Shown here: piece after piece, positions 10,917-23,357 of the stretch
How positions within the stretch are numbered: position 1 is the stretch's first letter
How the letters are laid out: each line of letters opens with the position of its first letter
Assembly: GCA_016630905.1 (NCBI GenBank)
Contig: WBMQ01000002.1
Location: 3,038,001 to 3,102,000, forward strand
Direction: 5' to 3'
Source: Capillidium heterosporum
Lineage: Eukaryota; Entomophthoromycota; Entomophthoromycetes; Entomophthorales; Capillidiaceae
DNA length: 64,000 nt
Made by a program: the position numbers and the translations under genes
The notes under the pieces: model-generated
Told to the model about the DNA's origin: nothing
Database searches by the model: none
Seen by the model: only the letters and a program-made list of their open reading frames with translations

Positions 10917-13900
10917 ATGGATCCAGAGGAGCCAATACAGTTTCAGTCGGTCAAGGACCGAATACAGAACTTAAGCTTAGCTTCCAAACTGGATAACCAA
11001 CTCGAACCACCGAAACCCAAGCTGAAATCTAGGTCGGAAGTGGAGGTCGAGGTACCCAAATCAGCTTTTAATGGATGGGTAAAATTCAACAACGATACAG
11101 AAACCAAAGAGCCAGGTAATTTAATTTACATTATGGTTATTTATTTTAAGTTAAAGTGATTGATAAACCAACTAAATTAAATAAGCCACCACCCATCCCA
11201 ATTAAACCCGCCAAATTGATGAGTCCACCAAAACAAAGTGAACCTCCGAACGACGAGCTAAAGAAGCCAACCAGCCCAGTTGAAAAGTTACTTACCAAAA
11301 AAATAGTTACAGTCTCATCGAAGCCTACCATAGTACATACCTCAATAGATATCAGCAAGGGCCAGGAGCGTAGTGACTTCCCGCTACCCAGGGACAAGGA
11401 TAGGTCAATGTTTGAGTCTAAGGAATTGATAAATGATAATCGACTGAAGGGTTTTAAACCGACAAATCGTAAGGATAGTTCACCCAAGCAGAGCTTTGAA
11501 AACTCGACATTCACCCCTAGCACCAATTTCACCAAGTCTAAGCAGCAGCTCAAGCAGTGGCAAGCTATCGATAAGGAGAAGGAGGCAACATTTGACCCGT
11601 TCGCCGATAACTTGGGCAGAAATCCGGTTAAGCCCATATTGAAGAAGAAACCAGTGGATCCATTCGAGGTAATAAGTGAACCACCAGCACTACCTACCCG
11701 GCCCAAACTTGATGACGCTTTAAACGAAAGTACGAGCCCTGCAAGCATTAATTCGAGTGAACCTCCCAGCTTACCTAGTCGACCTCCTAAGCCAGTTCAA
11801 CCTCCAGCCCTGCCTGCAAAGCCTGTAGCACCTGCAGCACCACCAAAGCCATCTCGAACTACACCACCCCCTAAGCCCAAACCGAAACCGAAAACTTCAC
11901 CTGAGCTACCTGAGCTTTCCAAACCTAAACCTCAGCCTCAGCCCAAACTCCCACCTAAGCCCAGCGAAAGAGTTGCTGAGAGGAAGCCAAGTCTACCGCC
12001 CAAACCTAGAACTGAATTGGCGACAGTCGAACCGATTTTACCGACGCTACCAGCTCGACCACGCCACGATCGACTACGCTCCCCTCCTCTACCTCTAGAC
12101 TCAGTAACCGTCGACTCAATGAACCCCAATCGCTCGTTACCCACCTTAGACTGGCCTGACGTCCAAATCAAGGGTCCCATCCGATGCTTGGCTACTTTAG
12201 GCCGGTTCCTCGTCTGCCAGGGGGCAGGCCAGTATCTCAAAGGATTCAACTTAGTGACTGGTGAACTTATACTAAATTTGACCTTACCAGCTGAATCCAA
12301 GGTCACTTCGCTATTATTCCGACCTACCAGGCTGGCCGAGGATCTGGGTTGGTACGTCTGGGTCGGCCTCAACGATGGACAGCTCCTATGCGTCGACGTA
12401 GCTGAAGGCAAAGTGATCGATCGTCGAGCAAGTTGCCATAGTTACGCCGTACTGTTTATGGCGCGTGTACACAACCGTATCGTAAGTTTAGACGAGGGAG
12501 GTAGCTTGCTAAGCTGGCCAGAACGTAGTGAAGATGGACTACTGTTACCTAACCCAACCTTTGAATTTAAAGCGCGGACCAGTAAACTCCAGCTGGGTAA
12601 AAACTCCCACGTCACAGTGGTAGGGAATACGTTGTGGACCGCCAGCTTGAAACACATTGAAGCTTATGACGTAACACTACCCAATACCCCTTCGATATTT
12701 AGGTTGGATCTTTCCAGTAACGAAGGGTAACGTCACCTGTATCACCAGCTGCTCCAACTTGAACTGGGTTGTCTTTGGCCACCACGACGGTAAAGTTACC
12801 ATAGTGGATGCTATTCACAAGGTGCGAATTGTAAGTTGTAGCTTGCAGGCCTATCGTATCGCCAGTCTACAGATGGTCATGGATCGGTACCTATGGGTTA
12901 CTGTTACAACGCAGATCTTAGTTTACGACTTGAACGTAAAGGATGGTCTACCCAGCTCCCAATGGCGACTAAAGAAGGTATTTTCGACTCATGATGCCCC
13001 CATTGCCGGTCTAGCTGGTGACCGACTCAGTCCTAGTAGTTCAAGTGCCACTCCAACCTTCGGTGCAACTCCCCTTAGTTTCTTATGACGAGGCTGGAGG
13101 CATCAAAGTCTGGGATGGTCTACTGGAATCCGACTGGAAAGGTAACTTTACATTTTTAAATATATATACTAACGCATGGATAGCTTCTAAATTGGAGAAC
13201 CGGCTGCAGTACTGCACACTGCGTGAAGTCAACGTTCGGGTTTGTAGTTGGAACATCGACGCCTGCAAGCCGGTCGACCTGCTGTCCAATTCAACCAACT
13301 CCACCTTCCTCGAATCTTGGCTGGGCCAGGATAAGCCCGACCTTATCGTAGTTGGCTTCCAGGAGACTGTCGACCTCGAATCCAAAAAGATGACTGCAAG
13401 TAACTTATTTTTCCTAAACATTATTTAAAAATCATTAGAATCTATCTTCAAGAAGAAGAAGAGACAGGGGACGCCATCACCCAACGATACCGACGATGGC
13501 AAGGCCCGACTTCAGAAGGCTGCTGATGAGCTTGGCGGTTACAAGCTGGTAGAGTGCCAGAATTTAGTTGGACTATTCACATGTATATTCATAAAAGAAG
13601 ACCAACCCATCGATCAGGTGGAAATTAGCTTAGTGAAGACCGGATTTGGTGGCCTGCATGGGAATAAGGGGGCTATCACGGTACGACTTACTTGGGATGA
13701 TACTTCCATCGCCTTAGTCAACTGCCACATCGCTGCCGGCCAGAAGGAGATTTCGGCCCGCAACAATGACATTTCGACTATCCTCAAAAAGACACAACTC
13801 CCACTGCCTTCAGCTGTAGCCCAGGGTGTTGACCAGGCCCTCGCTATGTCAGAAGGAGATCTCCCTCTCTTTGTTAATGGTGGCGACGGCCAACAGATCT

Positions 13901-14529
13901 TGGACCATGAACTAGTGATCCTGGCTGGTGATCTCAACTACCGTATCGATCTCAGTAGGGAGAAGGTCGAAGAACTCATTAGATACCAGGAGTGGGAGCA
14001 ACTTTTGGAGTATGACCAGCTCTCCTACCTGCGCCGGTCGGCCAAAGCTTCAGCGGCCCAACCCTTTTTACTGGCCAACTTCCAGGAGGCGCCAATACAT
14101 TTCGCTCCTACCTACAAGTACGACCCCTACACTGACCACTATGACTCGTCAGAGAAGCGACGCTGCCCGGCCTGGTGCGACCGTATCTTGTTCAAGGGGA
14201 GTAAAGGATCCATAGTCCCTCTAAGCTACGAGAGGTACGAGTGCAACGTCTCTGATCACCGCCCCATCGGTGCTACCCTACGGTGCCAGCTCAAGACAGT
14301 TCAGCCTACGCGACTCAACAGGTTGAAGCAGCAGGTGCAAGGGCAGTGGGATTTGTACCTGAAGCAGATGACTACCCAAGCTTTCCAAACGTTCCTTAAA
14401 GAGTTGGGGTACGAGACTACCCAATTTGATGTTCAAGAATTAGGTCAGGATCAGAGAACCTATGCTAAGGTACGGGAACTATTTGAAACATATGCTAAAG
14501 AACGACTGAGTTATGAGGAAGAATACTGA
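10917..14529 (+). CDS. WD40-domain inositol polyphosphate 5-phosphatase, with two apparent frameshifts
   Basis: Exons 10917-11115, 11157-13141, 13184-13399, 13439-14529 (introns 41, 42, 39 bp); about 1162 residues if two single-base insertions are discounted. Layout: a proline-rich N-terminus (many PxLPxRP/PPKP repeats, about residues 220-390), a WD40-like propeller (about 400-700, with FGHHDGKVTI and GGIKVWDG), then the IPPc catalytic domain: VCSWNID, VVGFQET, KTGFGGLHGNKGA, LAGDLNYRID, PAWCDRIL, SDHRPI. It removes the 5-phosphate from inositol lipids such as PI(4,5)P2; the WD40+IPPc form is known in plants and fungi. The frame shifts by +1 near 12725-12728 (GGG run, next codon TAA) and near 13017 (GG). 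A 55-bp intron 12671-12725 could explain the first but would remove coding-looking residues; the second has no intron of normal size. Confidence 0.85.
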
Positions 14530-15376
14530 AGTTAAAGTTTGAAATATTAAAATTTAATGGATTTTTATTTGAGTTTGAATTTTTATAAGGTCTAAAATAC
14601 ATACAGTATATAGAGTATATATATCGTAAACTACTTAGAGCAATTTAGAGATATATTTTAATAGTTTATTTGAAACTAATGTAGACGATAGATGAAATAT
14701 ATAGGTTTATTAAAACAAGATAAAAATTTGCAGCTAATTTGCGTGAGGTAAAGGTACACTCAAGCCATAGCAGCAGGTACTATAATCCTACTTTTCAAAA
14801 TGAAGGAGCGATTTTGATAAAGATATTCTCATCCTTGAGCTTCCTAATGTAAGTATATAGAGAGAACCATTTGATTATTAACAATCCTATCCCTCTAAAA
14901 TCCCTTTATAAAGTGAGCTTTTATTAAATTAAAAGCAAGTTCTTATATAATCAAGCTTAATAAATCTGCAAATTGCAAAAATATATATATTAATCTATAT
15001 AATTAGCTGCTATGTTTGAGTTTAGCTATTGTTTTAAATTTTTTGAAAAAATTCTTAAAAATATAAGCATGATTTTTATATTAGTTTTTATATACTAATC
15101 AATTTTAAGCTAGTATATACTTTAGTACCGACAATAACCAAAGTTTCAAAGTTTTATTTTATATCTAAAAATGCTTTATCAATTACGAATTTAAGAATAG
15201 ATAAAATTAGTATACATATTATACTTAAGCATTATATTTGAATTAGGTTGCTTTTTTATAAAAATTTGGAAAAGCTAAACAAATAAAACATCATATGTAT
15301 TAATTTCTTTTCAAACTTTATAAATATTATTTACAGTTTGTTAAAGTTAATATTTATAAGGATGTATTTATTGTGT
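14530..15376. other. intergenic, AT-rich
   Basis: Very AT-rich sequence downstream of the 5-phosphatase gene, leading up to the terminal inverted repeat element. No gene seen. Confidence 0.6.
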
Positions 15377-15490
15377 AACAACCTTGGTCACTACAACTTC
15401 TATCCCTAGGCCTTAGACCTGATCTTTTTCTTCACTAACTTGTCTTCCAATTTCCCAACTCATATCCATTTTTGGTTACAAATTTGTCCT
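15377..15490 (+). repeat. left terminal inverted repeat of copy 1
   Basis: Pairs with 16313-16436 in inverted orientation. Contains a near-palindromic CTAGGCCTTAGACCT core that corresponds to the CTAGGTCTAAGACCTAG palindrome in the right arm. Confidence 0.8.
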
Positions 15491-16312
15491 GCCTACTGAA
15501 TTTTCTTGGTTATCTTTTTTTCTTAGCTTTGATCATAGCCTGGAAACCTCGATTATCAGCAGCATAGCGCCTGATAGTGAAGTTCTGATAGTCGTAAATT
15601 CACCAGTAGAAATCGACATTATCACCGACCTTTCTGGCTAAACTTGTCCTAAATTAAATTTATATAATAGCTTAACTGAGGACAGGTAAACTTAAAATCC
15701 ACCTAAGATAGCTTCTGTCAAAATATCAAAGGATATTTAAACCCTTTGGTCATTACCCAAAGCTAGGATCTTGATTTTACTCCTCTTCGTTATCTCTAGT
15801 TGTTGCTTAGCAGCTTGGTTTCGTTTATTAGCTTTTGAATAAAGCCTTATCCTAGATAAACATCTCAGTTTATTAGCACAGTGCTACTATGTGGTCCAGT
15901 CTCCCTGCTTTCTCAGTAGCATATTATCTCTTGACTATCCTAGTTGCCCTTTGATCACGCCTCCTTTGAGTGATTAATGTCACTAGCACGATCAACTCTC
16001 TTGAGTCAACTCCCATCTTTAACTCTATTGCTGCAGTATCAGCTGCTACTCAACTACCATTTAGTAAGCCTCATTTTACCTAATCCTAGTCTATATCCAA
16101 GTCTCAGTCCGCCCCTTCAGTACCTTAGATCTGGGACTTGACCATCATTTTGTGAGCACCCCTAATGATATATCTTTTCAATCTTACTATCCGTCTTGCA
16201 ATTCAAAAGGATTTAGGCCTTTGTTCCGCTTTCCTGACCTACCAAGTCGTTTGCTCACAACATGACGCCATCATTAGTTGGATCCAGCGGCATCTCCTGG
16301 GATCTTGCAGGT

Positions 16313-16436
16313 AGGACAAGTTTTTTGCCAAAAATGGATACGAATTGGAAGTTGGTAAGTTGGTAAGGAAAAATGACACAAAGAAAAGGACTAGGTCTAA
16401 GACCTAGCGATAGAGGTTGTAGTGATCAAGGTTGTT
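16313..16436 (-). repeat. right terminal inverted repeat of copy 1
   Basis: Inverted partner of 15377-15490. The same arm is also recognisable near 51250-51355 as the terminal repeat of family copy 2. Confidence 0.8.
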
Positions 16437-17396
16437 CTATTTTCTATTATTCTATCCAAGTCTAACTAATGCAATCATGGCTAGCTATTGATCTATAGAT
16501 TGCTTTACAAGAACATTGCCTATTCATTAATTACAAATGTCCAACTAACTTAAAGTCAGTTGTCCATCCTGAACGAACAGTCATAAGCTATTTGAATTTT
16601 ATCAATCAAGGCTGCCTAAATTAATGGTGTAAAAGGAAATAGCATAAGCGGGAGAACATCGAAAATGTTTTCTCTTGCTCAAAACAAATTGGGCATTGAA
16701 TTCCAAAGCAACAATATCCAATCTATTCCGAACCATAAGGAATATTTACTAACCAAAGCTTCCAACTTCCAATATGCCTGGGCTAAAATATATTAGTAAA
16801 CCTAATTTTCTAGATACTTTTTCCTATAATTGCCTGAATTTGACTATTCTTCCAAAGTATTGTAAAGCCAACGAAACTCAAACCAACTTTTCATTTCCAA
16901 TAAACTAATTCTAAGAACAGGTCTGCGTATCTAAACAGTGTCTAAAACCGAGTACCTCTAACAAATCGCGGAGTTCTTTGCTAAAACGAGGGACAGCCGC
17001 TACTGCTGTTAGTGTATAAAACGTAATTACAAATTGACAAAGGTCCTGGCTGGTGCTCCTAATAGCGGATAAATACCTGACTAACCTTTTAGTAGCAAAC
17101 TTGATTAATTAATGGAAATTAACCCACAGTTGGTAGATTTGAGACTTTGAGGTAAAGGAGTTTTAGAAGGGCCAATAGGCTCCTAAAGTCGGCAAGGTGC
17201 TCTAACCAATTTATTGGCTAGAAAAGTCGGGTCCAGCTTTTTGCAGCATTTTCCCATCTAGCAAAATAAGTTGGCTCGTCAGTGTCAACCAGATAGCAAA
17301 TCAGAACCTTTCAAACTATTAATTGAGATTAACTAAGGGCAAAATAGAACTGGTATAAGGTTCAAAAGCTCTTGTATCTCACAACTGAACATAGCC
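16437..17396. other. intergenic, no supported gene
   Basis: About 960 bases between the repeat element and the pseudokinase gene; no open frame of note. The last few hundred bases should hold the promoter of the gene at 17397. Confidence 0.55.
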
Positions 17397-20097
17397 ATGG
17401 AAGAGTTACAGTTCGACCTAATAAAGCAGGGCGCTGTCATAGAGGAGACGACCTACTCACTGTTAAGTAAGTGTAAGTACAACAACAGTTATACGTGTGC
17501 GCTCAAGAGATTTTCACTTAATTCCATCAGCTCCGAGAACCGAAAGACGATATCCATTAACTTAAATTCTGAGCTGAAACGACTTAAATCCAATTTCAAT
17601 GTAATACAGTTTATAGGGTCGTGTTTCGATGAAGATGAAAACTTTTATATCGTCTCCGAGCTCATTTCCGGGAGGAACCTCGCTTACTTTATACAAAACG
17701 ACATCAAAAAGATATCGTGGGAGGAAAAGGGGAGTATAATGTTCCAACTTGCTCAAGGTTTAGAATACTTGCACGTAAACAATATAGTGCATAGGAATTT
17801 GAATGCATCCAGTGTTATGCTGGAATACTCCGCTAACTACTGCCCAAAGATTGCTGATATTGCCCAATATGAGCTAATGGATAAGGTCAGCGAGGTTAAA
17901 CAAGTAAGCTTTTAATATTTAATTATGCTAAATCATTCAGATCCAGCTTACAAGGGAAGAGCTTTATTGGAAAGCTCCAGAGACGTCGCCTTTGAACTTT
18001 ACATCGGGGAGTAAGAAGGGAGATATTTTTGCCTATGGACTTCTGATGTGGGAGATGGTTGCCGAGCAATCGCCACAAAAACATATTTCCAGTATCCTAG
18101 AAGGCAAGTACGGGGAGAAGGCTCAAACTGCACGTGAGGATTACAGTGTTGTTATGAAGGCTGCCCTAAGTTCCTTACCCGAAGAGCGGCCAAATGCGCA
18201 GGAGCTATGCCAAAGACTGTACGTATACGCTAACAACGATGATTCAGATGCGTTGAGTGACGAAGATACCTCCTTCAGCGTCAAAGGTTCTACACTGATG
18301 AGTACTCGTGAAGCCGGCACCCAAATTTCCGACCAAGAAACCATTCTTCTTTACAACCAAGGTTTGGAGTTTTATAAGCAAAAGGATTACGTCAACGCCG
18401 CTCGATGTTTTGATCTCCCAGCTTGGAATGGACATGCCGAGTCGCAGTACTACCTCGGGAAATTCCATCTGTTTGGTATCGGTCGCGACTACAACTTGAT
18501 GCTGGCTTCGAGGTGGCTAGAATCGGCAGCCAATTTCAACAATGTCGATGCTGAATTCCTTTTAGCTCGCACCTTCTATTTTGGAATACGCGAGACAAAT
18601 CGCATCGACAAGGACGAAGCTGCCATAATCTACAACAAACTTTACAAGAAGAACCACGTCAACAGTAGACTTTGCTTGGCGCACTGTTTCGAAACTGGTA
18701 ACGGAGTTGATTCGAACCTCGAGAGAGCTTATAAGCTTTATGAAAAACTGGCGAATGACGGTAACACTATGGCTAGGTTTAAGATGGCACGTATGTACGA
18801 GGAAGGTATCGGGACTACTAAGGATCTGGATAGGGCAAGGGAGTGCTTGAGATCAGGTGTCAATGAAGGTTATGTTTACAGCCAATACCACTACGCTCGG
18901 TTTTTGGAAGGGGGTATTGGTGGAGATGTCGACAAGGAGACGGCATTTGACCTATATTTATCAGCAGCCAACAAAGATTATCCTATCGCCATGTACAAGG
19001 TAGGAATTTGTTACGATTTAGGTATCGGTACTGCCATAGATTTGAAAGAAGCCTTCGCCTGGTATAAAAGAGCATCTGAACGTGGAGTAGCATCCGCTCA
19101 ACATGCCTATGGTCTCATGTTCGATAAAGGCCGTGTAGCACCGCAAGACGCTTCTGTTGCAGTACACTGGTTTACCAAAGCTGCCGAAAAAGGGTACAAA
19201 CTTTCACAGAACAACTTGGGTCGATGCTACCATATAGGGAATGGGGTTCCCAAGAACGCTGAACTTGCTGTTCACTGGTTCCGTAAGGCGTCCGATCAAG
19301 GCCTATCGGTTGCTCAGACAAATCTTGCACTATGTTACGAAAAGGGAGAAGGTGTAGAAAAGGACCCTGCCGAAGCTTTCCGACTCTACACGAAGGCTTC
19401 CGATCAAAACAGCCCCTACGCGCAGTACAAGCTAGGCCACTGCTACGAAAATGGCATCGGCGTCGAGATCAACTTGAACTTTGCTAAAGGGTTTTACGAG
19501 CGGGCTGCTAATAATGGCAACGAACGCGCTCGCAAACGGCTGCATGAGTTGGAGAACCCTGCACCTCGACCCACCCAGCCTTACGGGGCTGATCTCCCTC
19601 CGACCCCACGATCCAACGGGAGATTACGAGAGATAGCCGTAACCCCTATCGAGTACGTCAACAGGCCGCTTCCCCAACCGGCTGGAAGCCCCCTTGCCCC
19701 TCTCCCTAACATGAGCCACGCTAGAAACCAGTCGCGCGGTATGGTCTCGGTCAGTTCCGACAACATCCTCAACTCACCCAACTCCAGCACACGAAACTCA
19801 CCCGGTTCCGGTACTGGTCGTAGTAACCCAACCCCCGATTTGTTTGAGGCCATCAACATGTTCTCTAGGCAGCAGGAAGCTCCTGTTGGCAGGGTAACTC
19901 GAAGCCACGCTGCTCAACGCTACGGCACCCCCATCGAAGCACCCGCCACCATACCCAACCTCACCAGGTCCGGTAACGAGCACCCACACACTCCCAACCT
20001 GTCCAGTAGCATGAGCTCCATCCAGGGTAGTAGTGGTGAACAACGGCGACATCAGAGCCGCGAATCCTTCTTCAAAAACCCGTTTTCCAAGCAATAA
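17397..20097 (+). CDS. pseudokinase with Sel1-like repeats and disordered C-terminus
   Basis: Two exons: 17397-17903 and 17941-20097, intron 37 bp, phase 0; 887 residues. Residues ~1-265 are a protein-kinase fold: CALKRF keeps the ATP-site Lys, but the catalytic loop reads HRNLNA instead of HRDxxxxN and the metal-binding loop reads ADIAQ instead of DFG, so phosphotransfer is unlikely. The APE-like WKAPE and DIFAYGLLMWEM are kept. Residues ~310-725 hold about 11 Sel1-like (SLR) repeats with the typical A..W..KAA..G and GxGV patterns. The C-terminal ~150 residues are Ser/Pro/Asn-rich and disordered. Kinase-like plus Sel1 proteins are numerous in some early-diverging fungi and amoebae; Sel1 repeats elsewhere act as scaffolds, for example in chitin synthase activation. 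Partner and pathway are not evident here. Confidence 0.85.
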
Positions 20098-20580
20098 CTA
20101 ATTTTATCCTAATGCTTTGCTGCAGCATAACTGCCACCATCCGAGTTAACTACCAGTCTATTTTACATCCCCACGACAATTTACATTTAGGTACCAATCT
20201 AATTCTTAGTTACACAAATTTGAATCCGTTCGTTTACTTTAATTTACCTAGGTCGTGGTAGCTATACGCTTATAGTTGGGACGTCTACTGGCATGTCAAC
20301 TTGGTAATAAATAGGCCCATAAAGTTTTTAAGTAGTGTATATGCTTTTTTGTAAAGTGAAGCTTAGTATATTTTTCTAAAGGTTTAGCTATTATGTAGGC
20401 TGTATGAAGCGGTGAAACATTATATTTGAATGGAAAAGCTTTATTTGTATAAAATAGTCATCTACATTTTCTAGGTAACCTTGATCTTTTATGTATATAC
20501 TGGAAATTATAAATATAAAATACTTCAAATCATAACTATTCGAAAACAAATATTTCAGTATAGTTTGAATACAGCAAGTT
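20098..20580. other. intergenic between convergent genes
   Basis: About 480 bases between the 3' ends of the pseudokinase gene (plus) and SDR-A (minus). No open frame; terminator signals for both genes are expected here but none is distinctive. Confidence 0.55.
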
Positions 20581-21597
20581 TTATAAGCGATTCTTGAGCC
20601 AAAGTTTCGGAACTATAGTTTGTAGATCGAGGCTCAAATACAACCCTTCACCGCTCTTAGTTTCATCCTCGATTAAGCTAATGATTCCATCTACAACCGT
20701 TTCGACTTGGAGTACGTTGCTAAGTGTACTTAAAAACTTGGAGAATTGATGATCCTTACTCAAGTTGCGAGTTATGCCAGTTCCTATAAAATCAGCTACA
20801 ATACACCAAACTACACTTACTAACAAAGGAAGGAGCGACACAGTTCACTCTAATGCCACGCTTGCTTAGGTACCCTAATGTTTGAGTAAAGTATAGGACC
20901 TATGTATGTTAGTTGTATACTTTAATTGCAAAGGTACAGGCAAGTTTGGTGCCGGAATAAGCTGGAGCAACTTCGACTGGGTCGTAGGCCGATTTAGATG
21001 ATATGTTGATTATGGCAAAGTCTTCATTCTTTTCTTTGCTTTCCTTCTTTAATTCATCGAAATGTTGGATCGCTAGAGATGTTCCTACGATTGTGGCACG
21101 TAGGTTTACATCGACAACTTTGGAGATAGCAGCTGTATCAAATGTTAGAGTTTATTAGAATTGGATGGACTACCTGTAGAATTTTCAATATCTTCAATAA
21201 ACCATACGCCGGCGTTGTTTACCATTATCTATTTAATTGTTAAAAACATTTAATCAATATATTACCTGAGCCCCACCGAACTTCGCCTTGGCCGTCTCAA
21301 AAAGCTGCTTAAGTTGGGTCTCGTCCGTTACGTCGCACTTGACAAAGATAGCAACCTCTTTATCTCTAAATATGTAAGTAAAAGCTGCCTATTGTATAGA
21401 AAAGCTACCTATTCAGCTCTTTAACGAAAGCCTGACCAGCTACTACGTCGACATCACCAATAACTACTTTCCCACTACATAGTTGTTAGATAAAATTGTG
21501 TAGAATAGTACCCCAAGTTGACTAATCGCAAACTTAACTCTTTACCGCAACCACTAGCCCCTCCCGTTACTATAGCACATTTCCCCTTTATCTGCAT
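20581..21597 (-). CDS. short-chain dehydrogenase/reductase paralogue A, apparently frameshifted
   Basis: Seven exons on minus: 21597-21512, 21474-21409, 21365-21266, 21228-21174, 21132-20939, 20899-20821, 20783-20581; introns 37, 43, 37, 41, about 38, 37 bp. Classical SDR: TGGASGCGKEL cofactor loop, VNNAGV, catalytic INISSKSAYDP...YSGTK, and 15-PGDH-like ends. One extra T at 20938, directly at the fifth donor (GCCT|GTACC against GCC|GTACT in paralogue C), throws the next exon out of frame; a 21-bp in-frame intron (GTATAC...CATAG) could rescue it but would be implausibly short. Without that base the protein has 260 residues. Substrate unknown; NAD-dependent hydroxy-fatty-acid or alcohol oxidation is typical of such proteins. 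Confidence 0.75.
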
Positions 21598-22240
21598 TAT
21601 TTTGGATGATAGGTCGGAAATGAATCTCTACTTCGTTTCTAAGTTTCTTTTAGTTGTTGAAAAGTGGGTTTTGAAGGTGGTGAAGCTTTATATAGCTTCA
21701 GATAGGATGGCCCTTTCATTTGAATCTTTTTACCAGGCAGTATAATAAAGGGGTTGCAACTGGATTAATAATCAAAATGGTAACAAACGAAGATAGCGAG
21801 ACTTGCTGATGTACGCTTAAAATAGGTTGCAGAACTTGTTCAACAAGAGTTTCGATAGTTATTTACAAGTCTACCGATTTGGTTGATAGTATTTCGGATA
21901 TTGATTCATGGTTATTGATTTGAAATAGGTTGCAACCAGAAGATATATCTCCTAGATATATATTTAGAATGTATTTGTAGATTAAAGCTGGTTTACAGTT
22001 AACCAGGCTTAAAATAAAATCTATTAAAGGCACTTGAATATTTCATAGGAAATAGAAAGTCCATCAGTTACATTAAAATAAGTACTTTGAACGACGTAAA
22101 ATAGATAGAGGAAAGAAGATTATTTAGTTGGCTTCAAGCGATACACAATAATTAGGATTAAAATCGAATGGGTAGGTAGCTTCTGGAAAAAGCTCTATGG
22201 TAAGTAACCTACAAGTATAAACATGGTGAACCCTATAACT
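21598..22240. other. intergenic, no supported gene
   Basis: About 640 bases upstream of SDR-A and downstream of the Ptc7-like gene, both on minus. Should contain the SDR-A promoter. No open frame with support. Confidence 0.55.
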
Positions 22241-23357
22241 TAACTCGATTGTTTCTGGACGAGGGCAACCATGACGGTTATATCGTCAACTTTGCTATAG
22301 AAAAAAGTTAAAACAAAAGATATAAATAAAAAGCTTACCCTCCTGGCTCGTGGCAAGGGAGGTACTTGAGGGCGTACTCGGTCCAAGGAGAGTTCCTTCT
22401 AGGGTTGAGTGAATGGAAGCGGGCCGCTTCAGCCAATTTCTGACTCAACTTACGTAATCGCTGCTCCCAGTACCCTTCTCTACCACCCGAACTTAGGTAG
22501 GGACTAGGGATATCTACGTTGGTGTTGGCAACGGTACCTACGTTAGTCGCCGAAAATTCAGTGAACTCATCCTGGACTAAACCTACCGTCTCGTCGTCGA
22601 AGACGTTGTCAAAGTATCCGTCAGTAGCTAATACCACTAAATCGTTGTCCATAAGTTGGATGCGTGTCAACTCGGCATCGTCTGGTTTGTCATCTATAAA
22701 ATCTAAACTTTCAGGACCTGCTAATGCCAGTTGGTAGGGGCAATTGAAAAAGTGATGCTGGGGATTAGATTTGAACACGACTTCACTGCGGTTACGTATT
22801 ATTAGGAATCTAGAGTCACCTATATTAGCTGCTTCCATCACGTTGGTTCTCTTACAAATCCTTAATATAGATGCGGTACTGCTCCCTGCTTATTATTTAA
22901 ATGATAATACTCTAAACAAAGTTACCTTTAACGTTGCCCTCCAACTTTACGTTATCGTAGGCCTTTTCGAGGACTTTTATTGGATGTAAATCTTTTTCTA
23001 AGTTGTCGTCGGTACTAGCCATCCTAGACCGAACTACTTTGTTGGCGTTGTTCATTAAGGACCAAGCGAATTGAGATGGGTCGATGCCTTTCTATTTCCA
23101 AACGTTTAATTTAAACTTTCAATACACTGAAAATATACCTTTTCCCAACTTCCAACTCCGTCAGCTACCCCTAAATATAAATGCCTTGGGGTCGAGCAGT
23201 GAAAGAACGCATCTTCACCAGCATCAACTTTAGCTAATCGAGTTGCTTTCAATTTGGGTATTTCGGGTAACTTGTGCAGAGGTTGGGCATCTTTAACTCG
23301 AACCCTACGGTACTTTGGTATCCAGTTGGCGGCTATTACAATCCTACTCTCTAACAT
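22241..23357 (-). CDS. PP2C-type protein phosphatase, Ptc7/PPTC7-like
   Basis: Four exons on minus: 23357-23139, 23091-22926, 22885-22339, 22295-22241 (introns 47, 40, 43 bp); 328 residues. Signatures: GEDAFF at about residues 47-52, LGVADGVGSW at 62-71 (metal-binding Asp), GIDPSQFAWSLM, GSSTASIL, ANIGDSR, VLATDGYFDNV (second metal Asp) and PGGKVDDITVMVAL, completed exactly by the last splice. This is the Ptc7/PPTC7 form of PP2C, Mn/Mg-dependent Ser/Thr phosphatases that in yeast and animals are mitochondrial and control coenzyme Q synthesis. The N-terminus (AANWIPKYRRVR) is basic but short, so mitochondrial targeting is only possible. No regulator is visible nearby. Confidence 0.9.

Larger units (their letters stand above)
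15377..16436. mobile_element. decayed DNA element with long terminal inverted repeats (family copy 1)
   Basis: Left arm 15377-15490 and right arm 16313-16436 are inverted copies at roughly 75-80% identity by eye; both begin AACAACCTTGRTCACTACAA from the outside. Interior about 820 bp, read best on the minus strand, where stretches would be open but for repeated TAA/TAG at positions compatible with CAA/CAG-to-stop changes. Two further family members lie at 50.6-51.36 kb and 51.8-52.03/57.2-57.38 kb in the opposite orientation. No transposase motif is recognisable and no clean target duplication was found. Likely a relic class II or non-autonomous element; family unknown. Confidence 0.7.

Noticed and set aside
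11146-11748. 200-codon minus frame opposite the 5-phosphatase N-terminus
   Set aside because: Mirror of a proline-rich repetitive coding sequence; composition explains it.
13018-13045. A 28-bp intron explaining the second frameshift of the 5-phosphatase
   Set aside because: In phase, but shorter than every other intron here, and it would remove residues that fit the propeller; a one-base insertion is simpler.
20796-20820. A 25-bp intron (GTAAGTG...TTGTAG) in SDR-A, and the same in SDR-C
   Set aside because: Using the next acceptor (TTTATAG) gives a normal 37-bp intron in phase and a protein end that aligns with paralogue B.
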